Below, piece after piece: positions 38,030 to 46,447 of a stretch of 64,000 bases of DNA. The stretch lies in NCBI RefSeq assembly GCF_003014495.1, contig NZ_PYGC01000001.1, positions 497,805 to 561,804 of the forward strand. The letters are read 5' to 3'. Position numbers and translations under genes: made by a program. The stretch comes from Prolixibacter denitrificans (GTDB lineage Bacteria; Bacteroidota; Bacteroidia; Bacteroidales; Prolixibacteraceae). Positions within the stretch are counted from its first letter, which is position 1; the number at the start of each line of letters is the position of its first letter. The notes under the pieces are model-generated. The model made no database searches and was not told the origin of the DNA. It worked only from the letters and a program-made list of their open reading frames with translations.

Positions 38030-38578
38030 TTATTTCTTTTCGGGCTTCTCTCCCTTTTCCCCCTTCTCTATATCATTCAGGTGTTCCAGTCCGCCGATGT
38101 GAACGCCCTGCCCGATTTTGGCAATCTCATTCATATCAAGGTTTCCGGAGATACTGATAAGGGCATTATCGTCGCCACCAACCACCATCAGCAAATGAGA
38201 TATCCGTTTCTCTTTATTTTCTTTGACGTAGAACTTAACGACCTGACCTTTCTCCTTCACATCCATCAGCAACTCATATTCTCCTTTGATTTTGTCAAAG
38301 AAATGGTCTTTGTTCAATTCATCATAGAAGTTGAGCGATTTGTTCAAGGCTTCGTCGTCCACCGAAAGGATACGAATTCCCGTAAGGCTCGACAACATGT
38401 TCTGGGCTTCCTTGTCGTCCTGCTCGAACTGAGACGCCATACCCAGTAATTTTCCTGAAATATTCACGGTAGTGAAACCATCCTTACCAGAATATTTGTC
38501 AAATAACTTATCGACTGCATCCTGTGCCATCATCTGAAATGGCAGTAACATCAACAGGATAATAAATAGTTTTTTCAT
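38030..38578 (-). CDS. DUF4252 domain protein B
   Basis: A 182-aa secreted protein with a signal peptide (MKKLFIILLMLLPFQMMAQ) and the family body: DKLFDKYSGKDGFTTVNISGKLL, IRILSVDD, KVKFYV-like strands, and LLMVVGGDDNALISISGNLDMNEIAKIG. The C-terminus is Lys/Glu-rich (GEKGEKPEKK). Function unknown. It shares the same plan with the protein at 39711, so the two are paralogs. It is last of four genes, 3 bp after the anti-sigma-like gene, so its expression follows the sigma unit. Confidence 0.88.
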   Translation of the reverse strand: MKKLFIILLMLLPFQMMAQDAVDKLFDKYSGKDGFTTVNISGKLLGMASQFEQDDKEAQNMLSSLTGIRILSVDDEALNKSLNFYDELNKDHFFDKIKGEYELLMDVKEKGQVVKFYVKENKEKRISHLLMVVGGDDNALISISGNLDMNEIAKIGQGVHIGGLEHLNDIEKGEKGEKPEKK

Positions 38579-38581
38579 GGC

Positions 38582-39142
38582 TTATTGTTTTATCTTCAGA
38601 TTCACGATTACATTCATTTGTGCATACCCCTTACCATACAATTCCAACGCCTGGTAAAGCGGCTTCGTATCTTTTTCCAAATCAGGAATTTTATTCAATT
38701 GCTGAATCCCCTTGTTGTAGTTCACCGACACATATTTCAGTGCGTCCATACTCATTTCGTATGCCTGCTTCGGATTTTCCGGCACGTTCATTGCCAGCTG
38801 GTTCTGTTGCATTTGCTGGTTGTTCCAGATATTCAGAGCTAAAAGCACCACAATAATGGCTGCGGCAATACCTGCCATCCAGGTAAACTGGTGTGTAAAA
38901 CGCTTCCGCTGAATAATCCGTTCGCGCTTTTCTATAGCACCGGTAATCCGTTCGGCGAAAGCCAGTTCTTTCATCTCATCTACCGGCTCATCCAGTCCTT
39001 CAAAGAACGGCCGATTCATTTCCAACGCTTCCGGCAAATCCCGGTTCTCCCGGAAAAAGTCCCGAAGCTCCTGCTCTTCCTGTAAGGAGCTCAGCCCCTC
39101 AAAGTACTTTTCCAGTAATATTTCTGCTCTTCGGGTTTCCAT
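38582..39142 (-). CDS. Membrane anti-sigma-like protein
   Basis: A 186-aa protein with a cytoplasmic N-terminal region (METRRAEILLEKYFEGLSSLQEEQELRDFF) rich in acidic residues, typical of Bacteroidota anti-sigma heads. One helix is at about 90-108 (MAGIAAAIIVVLLALNIW), and a periplasmic part follows. It overlaps the sigma gene by 44 bp. The arrangement strongly suggests it controls that sigma factor; the signal it senses is unknown. Confidence 0.78.
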   Translation of the reverse strand: METRRAEILLEKYFEGLSSLQEEQELRDFFRENRDLPEALEMNRPFFEGLDEPVDEMKELAFAERITGAIEKRERIIQRKRFTHQFTWMAGIAAAIIVVLLALNIWNNQQMQQNQLAMNVPENPKQAYEMSMDALKYVSVNYNKGIQQLNKIPDLEKDTKPLYQALELYGKGYAQMNVIVNLKIKQ

Positions 39143-39644
39143 GGTTGATTCGTTTTATCATTTCATCACGCACTTTTTTTCTTGCCCTCGAAAGGTTGGC
39201 CCTTACGGCACTGTTTTGCATATCCAGTACCCGGGCGATTTCATTTAGTTCATAATGTTCAATATCCCGCAGGTGAATCACGGCGCGCTGTTGTTCCGGC
39301 AACTGGTCGATAATTTCTTTCGCCAACCGGGCCGAATCCTTGTGTTCTGCCACCTCATCGGCCTGCTTCATGTCCGAAATCCACTCGTTTCGAGTCTTCA
39401 TTTGCTCCAGCGAGATACTCCGGTGTTTCTGTATCTCATCAATGCACAGATTCCTCGTCATCCGCATGGCGTAAGCTTCAATGTTATCGACTCCTGCCAA
39501 CTCCGTCCGGCGACTCCAAAGCTTCATAAACACCTCCTGCACCACATCCCGGGCCTGTTCATCGTCACGGAGAAACCGGACGGCGAACCGGAGCAGCTTA
39601 CCGGACATCGGGACAACTTTTATTTTAAATGTTTTGGAATCCAT
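39099..39644 (-). CDS. ECF-type RNA polymerase sigma factor
   Basis: A 181-aa sigma factor. Region 2 is ARDVVQEVFMKLWSRRTELAGVDNIEAYAMRMTRNLCID. Region 4 is LPEQQRAVIHLRDIEHYELNEIARVLDMQNSAVRANLSRARKKVRDEM, with a clear helix-turn-helix. The start is ATG at 39644. It lies 66 bp after the first DUF4252 gene, and its 3' end overlaps the anti-sigma-like gene. Confidence 0.93.
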   Translation of the reverse strand: MDSKTFKIKVVPMSGKLLRFAVRFLRDDEQARDVVQEVFMKLWSRRTELAGVDNIEAYAMRMTRNLCIDEIQKHRSISLEQMKTRNEWISDMKQADEVAEHKDSARLAKEIIDQLPEQQRAVIHLRDIEHYELNEIARVLDMQNSAVRANLSRARKKVRDEMIKRINHGNPKSRNITGKVL

Positions 39645-39710
39645 TGCTTACGAGCGATTCGTTGATTCAGTCACTATCATGACTCCCCTTCCGGGAAATC
39701 GTTACATCAG

Positions 39711-40256
39711 TTAGTTCACTTTTTTCACCTTCGCAGTGTCAAGCCGGCTCAGTTCATTCATTCCGCCCACGTGAAGCGAGCGATCGAGATTGGCAATCTT
39801 CTTCAAATCCATTCGCCCGGTAATCGAAACCAACGTATTTTCCTGACCACCCACAATGATGATCAACTCGCGGATGTAATCCATCTTATCCATCCGGGCA
39901 AAAATGTGAACACGGTCGCCATGATCATTCGTTTCCAGTAACAGTTCGTAATTCTTCTTCAGTTGGTCAATAGCGCCGCTGGCCCGAAGTTCGGTGTAAA
40001 AATCGACGCGGTTATTCAGATCCTTGTCTTCGATGGTTATCACCCGAACTGAATTTACCTGACTCAGAATTTCTTTGGCGTCCTGGTCGCTATCATCCAC
40101 AAACCAACGGGCAAACCAAATAAGCATATGCGGAACATTCACACTTTCCACTCCCTCACGTCCGGCGTATTTATTGAACAAATAGTCGGTGGGGTTGCTT
40201 TGCGCCATCGATGCGAATGGCAGCAAAAGGAACAACAGGATAACAAGCTTTTTCAT
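39711..40256 (-). CDS. DUF4252 domain protein A
   Basis: A 181-aa secreted protein with a signal peptide (MKKLVILLFLLLPFASMAQ) and the DUF4252 pattern (DYLFNKYAGREGVESVNVP, VRVITIEDKDLNNRVDFY, IIIVGGQENTLVSITGRMDLKKIANL). It is a paralog of the protein at 38030, with the same length and motif order. First gene of the cluster. Function unknown; DUF4252 proteins often flank sigma/anti-sigma pairs in Bacteroidota, which is the case here. Confidence 0.88.
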   Translation of the reverse strand: MKKLVILLFLLLPFASMAQSNPTDYLFNKYAGREGVESVNVPHMLIWFARWFVDDSDQDAKEILSQVNSVRVITIEDKDLNNRVDFYTELRASGAIDQLKKNYELLLETNDHGDRVHIFARMDKMDYIRELIIIVGGQENTLVSITGRMDLKKIANLDRSLHVGGMNELSRLDTAKVKKVN

Positions 40257-40386
40257 ATCTGGTGTATTTTTAGGTTCATTAACGACGATTCAGAATTCTC
40301 ATTTTTCATCACCTTAATGTAGGTGTTTTATCAAGAAGACCCCGTAGGTGGAAATATGTTACATGGACATTTGCATTTTTTTAAAT

Positions 40387-40415
40387 AAAAAAAGCCCCTC
40401 CGTTTCCGGAGAGGC
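40387..40415 (-). terminator. Terminator of the feo operon
   Basis: Arms 40394-40402 and 40407-40415 pair over 9 bp (one G-U) around a TTTC/GAAA loop. They are followed on the minus strand by a T run. Confidence 0.88.
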
Positions 40416-40504
40416 GATTAAGGTCTGCTCTTTCAGTTGACCGACTATTCAGCAGAGCAGATTGGCCAGGCAGGTATATCTAAACAAATCACTGATTTTT
40501 CTTT

Positions 40505-40720
40505 TCAGGAACAGCAAGAATGACTCTTGCCCACCACACGTGGCGCCCGGGGCGGATGATGACAGGCACTGGTGCCGGCCACATTTTTCAAATCACAACC
40601 ACTGCAGCCTGCACAGCCTCCTGACGCTCCTTTCGAGCGCAAACTTTTGACAATGCTGTACACCATGTAGGCAAACGCTGAAAAAATGATAACGTAAACC
40701 AATATATTTTGTACCATCAT
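40505..40720 (-). CDS. FeoB-associated Cys-rich membrane protein
   Basis: A 71-aa protein with one helix (QNILVYVIIFSAFAYMVYSIV) followed by a cysteine-rich tail, GGCAGCSGCDLK, then CHH and a final SCCS. Two adjacent ATGs lie at 40720 and 40717. The frame opens at 40771, but that extension overlaps feoB. The gene begins 16 bp after the feoAB stop. Such proteins occur next to FeoB in many anaerobes and may help Fe(II) delivery or protect the transporter (inference). Confidence 0.85.
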   Translation of the reverse strand: MMVQNILVYVIIFSAFAYMVYSIVKSLRSKGASGGCAGCSGCDLKNVAGTSACHHPPRAPRVVGKSHSCCS

Positions 40721-40736
40721 TTGTGATTTTTGGGGG

Positions 40737-43223
40737 TTAAACAAATAAACTTCCAATTTGGTAGGTGGCAAAAGACACTACCCAGGCGATTGCTGTTGTA
40801 TAAACCATCATGAACACGGCCCATTTCCAATTCGCTTCTTTTTTAATGGCTGCAATGACCGCCACACACGGGAAATAAATCAACACAAAGAGCATGAATC
40901 CAAAAGCGACCAACGGCGTGAACACTTTCTGCCCTTTCAATTTCCCGCTGGTGTGTGTCTGTTGTTGCAGCTTTTGCACCAACGTTCCGGAATTGCCCTC
41001 ATCCTGTGCCTGGTAAAGAATTCCCATCGTACTCACCACAATTTCCTTGGCTGCCAGACCGGTCAGGATAGCGACCCCGATTTTCCAGTCGAAGCCCAGT
41101 GGCTTCAATACCGGTGCCAGGGCATGTCCCATCCGGCCGATGTACGATTGCTCCTGATGCTCGGAAGCTTTGGCCATTTCCAGCTGCGATACCTGATGCT
41201 GCTTTTGCGCTTCACCCAGCGAAGTGCTGTTTTCTACCTGGGCAATGCTGGCATCGTAGTTCTTCGAGTAGTCGACGTGCCGGGGAAAATAACTCAGTGC
41301 CCAAATCAGAATGGAAGCCACCAGAATGACACCACCCATTTTCTTCAGGTACTGAACACCTTTGTGCCACATGTGGATGGAAGTGTTCCGCAGGGTTGGC
41401 ATCCGGTAAGGCGGCAACTCCATGACAAATGGAACGACTGCTTTGCGGAAAACCGTATTCTTCAGCACCAGCGCTACCACAATGGCCATAATGATACCAA
41501 TCATGTAGATGGAAAAGAGCATCAGCCCCTGGTTTTTCGGAAAGAACGCGGAAATGATCAATACATAAACCGGCAAACGAGCGCTACACGACATGAACGG
41601 CGTAATCATCATCGTCAGGATACGATCCTTCCGGTTTTCCAGCGTACGGGTGGCCATCACAGCCGGCACGTTACAACCGAAGCCCATGATGAGCGGGATG
41701 AATGATTTTCCGTGTAACCCTATTTTGTGCATCAACCGGTCCATGATGAACGAAACACGCGCCATGTAACCGGTATCTTCCATAAAGGAGATGAAGAAGA
41801 ACAGAATCAGGATGTTGGGCAGAAAGACGATCACACCGCCAACACCGCCGATCACACCGTCGACTAACAAATCTTTCAACGGGCCGGCCGCCATGTGGCT
41901 TCCCACAAAGTCGCCAATGTATCCCACGCCGGCATCAATCCATTCCATCGGGTAATTTCCCAGCGTAAACGTAGCCTGAAACATTAGCCACATGGCAAAA
42001 AGGAAAATGGGAAAGCCCAGTATTTTATGTGTGATAAAGTAGTCAATCTCTTTACTGCGCTGTCTTTTGCGTTCCCGACTTTCGACGTAAGTTTCATTCA
42101 GCGCACCGGCTACAAAACCATACTTCGCATCGGTAATCACTGTTTCCGACGACTCGCCGAACGCTTTTTCCAGCCGTGCAATTTCGCGATTGGTCAGCTC
42201 ATTAATGCGATCGAAATTATCGCGGTTTTTCAGCATCGAACGGGTCGTCCGGTCGTTTTCCAGCAACTTCACCGCAAGGTAACGCGACGAATATTTATCG
42301 ACCAACCGATCATCCTTATCCAGCTCCTTTCTAAGAACATCGATGGATTTTTCAATATCGTGTCCGTAATTGATGTTCACGTAGCGCACAATCGGGTCGC
42401 GGTCTTCGTACACATCAATTACTTTTCGCATCAGATTTTTAATGCCCTGCCCTTTCACGGCAACGGTTGGGATAATCGGGATACCGAGCATCTCGCCCAA
42501 CTCGCGGAACTTCAACCGGGCGCCTTTCTTCTCCAGTTCATCGTACATGTTCAGGGCAATCACCACCTTGATGTTCATATCGATGAGCTGCGTTGTCAGG
42601 AACAGGTTCCGCTCCAGGTTCGATGCGTCGACCACGTTGACAACCACATCGGGCATGCGCTCCATGATGTGCGAGCGGACATATAATTCTTCGGGCGTAT
42701 ATTCGGTAATGGAATAAGTTCCCGGCAGGTCAGTAATGTTAATCAGGTAACCATCCTGCCGCATGCGGGCCATCTTCGCATCGATGGTGACACCGCCGTA
42801 GTTTCCCACGCGTTCGTGCGAACCGGAAGCCTGGTTGAAGAACGAAGTTTTTCCGCAGTTCGGGTTTCCCACCAGTGCCACATTGATGGTCTTACTTTTT
42901 TCGTGGGCCGTTTTTTTCAGTACGTTGTCGGAAATAATACCGTTAAAGCCGTTCAGCTTTTGACTGTCGGCTTCGGCACCCGACAATACATCAATCAGGT
43001 TGGCCTCGCTGCGGCGCAACGACACATTGTAGCCCATGATTTCGTATTCGACCGGGTCCTGCAACGGCGCATTCTTGATGACACGTACCTTTTTCCCTTT
43101 CACAAATCCCATCTCAGTAATCCGCTTCCGGAAAGCTCCGTGTCCCAACACTTTCGTGATAACGCCCGATTCACCGGTACTCAAATTCGCTAACCGGTCA
43201 ACCGTCAGTTCTGTCGTCTCCAT
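40737..43223 (-). CDS. feoB: Ferrous iron transporter, FeoA-FeoB fusion
   Basis: An 828-aa protein in which an SH3-like FeoA domain (about 1-78, GHGAFRKRITEMGFVKG) is fused to FeoB. The G protein has G1 GNPNCGKT (119-126), the G2 region YGGVTIDAK, G3 DLPGTYSI and G4 NMYD. Helical spacer and Gate motifs follow, with GFGCNVPAVMATRTLE and SCSARLPVYVLI near 560-600. It imports Fe(II) across the inner membrane with GTP control. FeoA normally regulates FeoB, so the fusion makes control intramolecular. The porin gene ends 14 bp upstream and the Cys-rich protein follows, forming an operon. Confidence 0.96.
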   Translation of the reverse strand: METTELTVDRLANLSTGESGVITKVLGHGAFRKRITEMGFVKGKKVRVIKNAPLQDPVEYEIMGYNVSLRRSEANLIDVLSGAEADSQKLNGFNGIISDNVLKKTAHEKSKTINVALVGNPNCGKTSFFNQASGSHERVGNYGGVTIDAKMARMRQDGYLINITDLPGTYSITEYTPEELYVRSHIMERMPDVVVNVVDASNLERNLFLTTQLIDMNIKVVIALNMYDELEKKGARLKFRELGEMLGIPIIPTVAVKGQGIKNLMRKVIDVYEDRDPIVRYVNINYGHDIEKSIDVLRKELDKDDRLVDKYSSRYLAVKLLENDRTTRSMLKNRDNFDRINELTNREIARLEKAFGESSETVITDAKYGFVAGALNETYVESRERKRQRSKEIDYFITHKILGFPIFLFAMWLMFQATFTLGNYPMEWIDAGVGYIGDFVGSHMAAGPLKDLLVDGVIGGVGGVIVFLPNILILFFFISFMEDTGYMARVSFIMDRLMHKIGLHGKSFIPLIMGFGCNVPAVMATRTLENRKDRILTMMITPFMSCSARLPVYVLIISAFFPKNQGLMLFSIYMIGIIMAIVVALVLKNTVFRKAVVPFVMELPPYRMPTLRNTSIHMWHKGVQYLKKMGGVILVASILIWALSYFPRHVDYSKNYDASIAQVENSTSLGEAQKQHQVSQLEMAKASEHQEQSYIGRMGHALAPVLKPLGFDWKIGVAILTGLAAKEIVVSTMGILYQAQDEGNSGTLVQKLQQQTHTSGKLKGQKVFTPLVAFGFMLFVLIYFPCVAVIAAIKKEANWKWAVFMMVYTTAIAWVVSFATYQIGSLFV

Positions 43224-43237
43224 ATTCCGTCCCTTTC

Positions 43238-44389
43238 TTAAAAAGTAATTCCCAGCCTGATCATCCCGACTTTCGCTGCCGGCAGTTCAACGTCCGTTCC
43301 CGCCGGATGCACGATGTACTGAAAATCGGGTTGCAGGTATATATTATTGGTTACATTGCACTTATAAGTCAATTCAATCGCGGTCTCATCCAGTTTGATA
43401 ACACCCATGTGTGCGTGAGCAATCGCCAGCCCCAACACATCGTCACCATCCTTATTGAAAACCCCGTAATAGTTTATTCCGGTTCCGATGTAAAATGATA
43501 CCGGATTGTCCTTCGTTGGGGCGATTCCCAATTGCGTGAAGAATCCCAGCGAACGGTTGTGTCCTTCCATCTGGTAAAGCGTTTGGTCGCCCAGGAAATA
43601 GTAGCCGATACTTTTCGACTGCTCGGCCGGGGTATTCCCGTTTCCGGAAGAAGGGAAATAATGATAGAATCCCATCTTGTAGGTTCCGTCCAGATTTCCC
43701 GATAGGGTGACTGGCAACTGCACTTCCGAAATGGCCAGCAATCCTTCCTTGCTATCGATGTTCCATTTCAGGTTATGGGGATTGGCATCGAAACCGGTAG
43801 AACAACCTTCGTACAGGGCTGCCATTACCGTGAACTTGTCATTGGCCGACCATTTCACCGATGCGCCTAATGCTGTCAACGGGAAAATCGGAGCTGGTAA
43901 ATTGCAGGAAATGGTGGGTGGAATCCCAAACGAGCTGTTCAGGTATTCGCCGGCATATTCGGTATTGGCATATTCTACATTCAGGTCCTGCAGTCCGGCA
44001 ATCACTTCGAATTGTCCCAACTTCTGAGAAAACCAGAATTCCTGGAAGAAGGTATGATCGCCTGCCTCAATGTTCGAAGCGACCTGTACATCGCCAATCA
44101 AATCGGCCGAAGGGGAATCGCCGTGCGTAGAGGTAGCATGCAGATAAAAAGTTCCGCCATTCCACCATCCGGCTTTTTCCGTATCGAAATTCACACAAAA
44201 CTGCGCCATGCCCAGGTAGGCATAGCCACTTTCGATTCCTCCGTTAAAATTATATACGTTGTCAGCGGTATAGTTGGCTGTCAGCTCAATCGCTTCATCC
44301 TTCTTTCTCTCTATCTCATTTGACATTCCGGTTAACGGGAGGCAAAAAATGCAATTCGATAACAGGAACGCTCGCCATCGCAAACTCAT
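43238..44389 (-). CDS. OprB-like porin preceding feoAB
   Basis: A 383-aa outer-membrane beta-barrel with a signal peptide (ends near LPLTGMSN) and repeated strand patterns such as TYKMGFYHYFP and GFFTQLGIAPTKDNPVSFYIGTG. The C-terminus AAKVGMIRLGITF ends in Phe. It resembles carbohydrate porins of the OprB family. An ATG at 44407 gives six more residues, but the -7 box at 44418-44425 leaves almost no leader for it, so 44389 is preferred. It lies 14 bp before feoAB and is probably the first gene of that operon. A role as an outer-membrane route for iron is inference. Confidence 0.8.
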   Translation of the reverse strand: MSLRWRAFLLSNCIFCLPLTGMSNEIERKKDEAIELTANYTADNVYNFNGGIESGYAYLGMAQFCVNFDTEKAGWWNGGTFYLHATSTHGDSPSADLIGDVQVASNIEAGDHTFFQEFWFSQKLGQFEVIAGLQDLNVEYANTEYAGEYLNSSFGIPPTISCNLPAPIFPLTALGASVKWSANDKFTVMAALYEGCSTGFDANPHNLKWNIDSKEGLLAISEVQLPVTLSGNLDGTYKMGFYHYFPSSGNGNTPAEQSKSIGYYFLGDQTLYQMEGHNRSLGFFTQLGIAPTKDNPVSFYIGTGINYYGVFNKDGDDVLGLAIAHAHMGVIKLDETAIELTYKCNVTNNIYLQPDFQYIVHPAGTDVELPAAKVGMIRLGITF

Positions 44390-44417
44390 CTTTATCCGGT
44401 ATTTCAAATCAACAGTA

Positions 44418-44425
44418 CAAAAATA
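44418..44425 (-). promoter_or_regulatory. -7 box of the porin-feoAB promoter
   Basis: TATTTTTG on the minus strand matches TAnnTTTG, 28 bp upstream of the preferred porin start. No -33 element at 19 bp. I found no convincing Fur or FNR/CRP palindrome nearby. Confidence 0.5.
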
Positions 44426-44497
44426 CCGGACACAAGTCGCCCGTGGAATACCTACTTATTAGGATATCCCGGCCATGGGTCACAATATGTAATGAGG

Positions 44498-45097
44498 CTA
44501 TTCGGAGAGATAGTCGAGTGAAACGAGTTTTTTCACTACGGCGTAGATGGTTAGTCCCGACACCGATTTGATGCCGGTTTTCTGGGTAATGTTCTTCCGG
44601 TGGGTAATCACTGTGTTGATGCTGATGCTGAGTTTTTCGGCAATTTCCTTGTTGGTTAGTCCGGTGGCCAGCAGCTTCAACACGTCGGTTTCGCGTTCGC
44701 TGAGAACCTCTTCCGTAGCGGTTTCCTTGTTTTCGGTACTCGCATTTTGCCTGACCAGCTGAATAACCGATTCAGGGGAGTCGGATATGGAGATACTTCC
44801 ATCGAAAAGCGAAAGCAACCGCTGGTCGAAAAAGGCGTACACCAGTGCTACCCAACTGGTGGCCGGATAGCCCGAACGAAGCGAATGAAATCCTTTTTCG
44901 TTATTCTGTACATACAACGGGTTCACAATCGCCACATTGATTTTCTTGCTGAGAATGCACTGCTCGATAGCGTCGAAATTTTCGGCACGGTACACCCGCA
45001 ACCGAAGGCCTCCTCCGGATAATATGCGGTTCAGCCCTTCGTATATAATCGAAGAGGGTTCGACAATCAGTATATTGATGTAAGCGTGTGTATTCAC
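44498..45097 (-). CDS. LuxR-type regulator with degenerate receiver domain
   Basis: A 199-aa protein of the NarL/FixJ response-regulator plan. The receiver-like domain (1-about 115) lacks the key residues: E-P (13-14) replaces the acidic pair, N59 in VAIVNP replaces the phospho-acceptor Asp, and the usual Lys position is not Lys. The LuxR helix-turn-helix is intact (LSERETDVLKLLATGLTNKEIAEKLSISINTVITHRKNI). It starts with GTG at 45097, overlapping the hemerythrin stop (GTGA), so translation is coupled. Phosphorylation is unlikely. A cofactor, ligand or the hemerythrin partner may supply the signal (inference). Confidence 0.85.
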   Translation of the reverse strand: MNTHAYINILIVEPSSIIYEGLNRILSGGGLRLRVYRAENFDAIEQCILSKKINVAIVNPLYVQNNEKGFHSLRSGYPATSWVALVYAFFDQRLLSLFDGSISISDSPESVIQLVRQNASTENKETATEEVLSERETDVLKLLATGLTNKEIAEKLSISINTVITHRKNITQKTGIKSVSGLTIYAVVKKLVSLDYLSE

Positions 45098-45825
45098 GTC
45101 GTCTTGCGGCTTAAGTAGTTCTCCATCTGCTGCACCAGCGGGATGAGTATCTGATCTTCTATTTTGGAGTGGATGGTCAAATCGTAATCGAGTTCGAACA
45201 GCGTAAACAGTAATTTCCGCCGTACCTGTGGCTCATCATTGTTGGGGAGGTACTTCACCAACAGGTTGGTCAGGTCGGTGAGCTTCTCCTCAATGTCGTC
45301 GTGATGTTCCTGGTAATCGGCAACCGAATAGGTCTCGGGCAAGTTCACATGTCCGCGCTCTTCAATTTTCTGGTACAACTTGGTGATGTACGGAAAAACC
45401 GTGTCATTCTCGTAGTTGAGATGCTCCCGCACCTCGTCGAAGTAGTTGTTGAAAAACTTCTCCACCATCGCCTGCTCGGGCTGGCTTTTATCGTGAAACA
45501 TCTCCTGAATCAGTTTCAGAATGTTGGGATAAATCTCGCCCAGGTAATAACTATGACTGTTACTCAGGTAATTGATGATGGACCGCACTTCCCGGTAGGT
45601 AAACCGCTCGGCCGGTTTGTAATCCACTCCGTTATAGAGGTGTGCAAACGTGAGGAAAACCTCGGGATGTAGCTTGTGCTCGTCGCAGATTTCCCGAATG
45701 GTCTTCTCCTGCAACGGCGCACTGATGCCAAAGTGCTCGAGCAACAGCATGAGATACGGGTTGTTGAGCACAACTTCCGCCATCTTCATGTCGGGTGACA
45801 GGTACAGATTTGCCGTTTGATACAT
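45094..45825 (-). CDS. Hemerythrin-domain protein (YtfE/ScdA-like)
   Basis: A 243-aa protein. The N-terminal domain (about 8-70, LSPDMKMAEVVLNNPYLMLLLEHFGI) resembles the ScdA/DUF542 domain. It is followed by a hemerythrin four-helix bundle with His/Glu ligands in HSYYLGEIYPN, REHLNYENDTVFPYI, EHHDDIEEKL and HSKIEDQILIPL. Di-iron proteins of this type respond to NO or O2 and repair Fe-S clusters. The frame is open to 45909, but the ATG at 45825 gives the family N-terminus. It overlaps the LuxR-type gene by 4 bp. Confidence 0.87.
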   Translation of the reverse strand: MYQTANLYLSPDMKMAEVVLNNPYLMLLLEHFGISAPLQEKTIREICDEHKLHPEVFLTFAHLYNGVDYKPAERFTYREVRSIINYLSNSHSYYLGEIYPNILKLIQEMFHDKSQPEQAMVEKFFNNYFDEVREHLNYENDTVFPYITKLYQKIEERGHVNLPETYSVADYQEHHDDIEEKLTDLTNLLVKYLPNNDEPQVRRKLLFTLFELDYDLTIHSKIEDQILIPLVQQMENYLSRKTT

Positions 45826-45903
45826 GTTTTTCCGGTTAAAGAATATGGTTTTCCCAAACAAACAGTGATTTGCGGGAATTGTTTTGGGGCAACGATAGTA
45901 ACC

Positions 45904-46353
45904 GGTCACGATGTATCGTGACCCTACATTGCTGCATCGGCCAGTTATGTCCTACTTTGTAGGGCCACGACATGTCGTGGCTACATCATATAAATCAATT
46001 CAATTGCCCATGGCTTCAGCCTTGGGATAGAAAGACCAAATATCCGATGGGCTTTAGCCCAAACCATCCCGGAGGGCTGACATATTGTTAGAAATCACCC
46101 GGCAAAAGAGGTGCGACCCCGGCCGGGGTCGAATAGAAATAACGTGCTACCCTATGCTAACAACATGCGACCTCGCTGAGGTCGGGTAAAATAATCTGCC
46201 CTTTCAGGGCGAAAATATCCATCTGAAACTCATGAACCCAAGGCGTTGCCATTGGGCTGAAATAACCTGTCCCTTCGGGACGAAAATAACTTTACGATAT
46301 CATCCGGGCTGAAAGCCCAATTCAATTCATTCCGGTGGCAACGCCCCGGGGTA
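45904..46353. repeat. Palindrome-rich intergenic array
   Basis: About 450 bp without genes that holds at least nine short palindromes. They include 45905-45922 (8-bp arms), 45964-45981 (perfect 18 bp), 46048-46061, 46114-46131 (perfect 18 bp), 46168-46184, 46198-46210, 46269-46281 and 46306-46318. The first two units form an inverted pair, each next to a TGTAGGG-like end. Further units near 46237-46256 and 46337-46353 share a GGCAACGCC core in opposite orientation. This resembles REP-like dispersed elements. No transposase is present. Confidence 0.75.
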
Positions 46354-46447
46354 TCAACGATTGAAGGGAAAGCGGTCGCGCGATGGTTTTGATTGAAATA
46401 CGAAAGAGGTTTCGGCCGCAACAGCCCTAACGACCATTGATATTTCC

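Noticed and set aside
40758-41705. A 315-codon open frame on the + strand opposite feoAB
   Set aside because: It is antisense to a strongly conserved transporter and its translation is His/Arg/Gln-rich without any domain. It is a shadow of the FeoB codon pattern.
44408-44497. A Fur or FNR/CRP site upstream of the porin-feoAB unit
   Set aside because: I looked for matching palindromes on both strands and found none that fit either consensus well enough.
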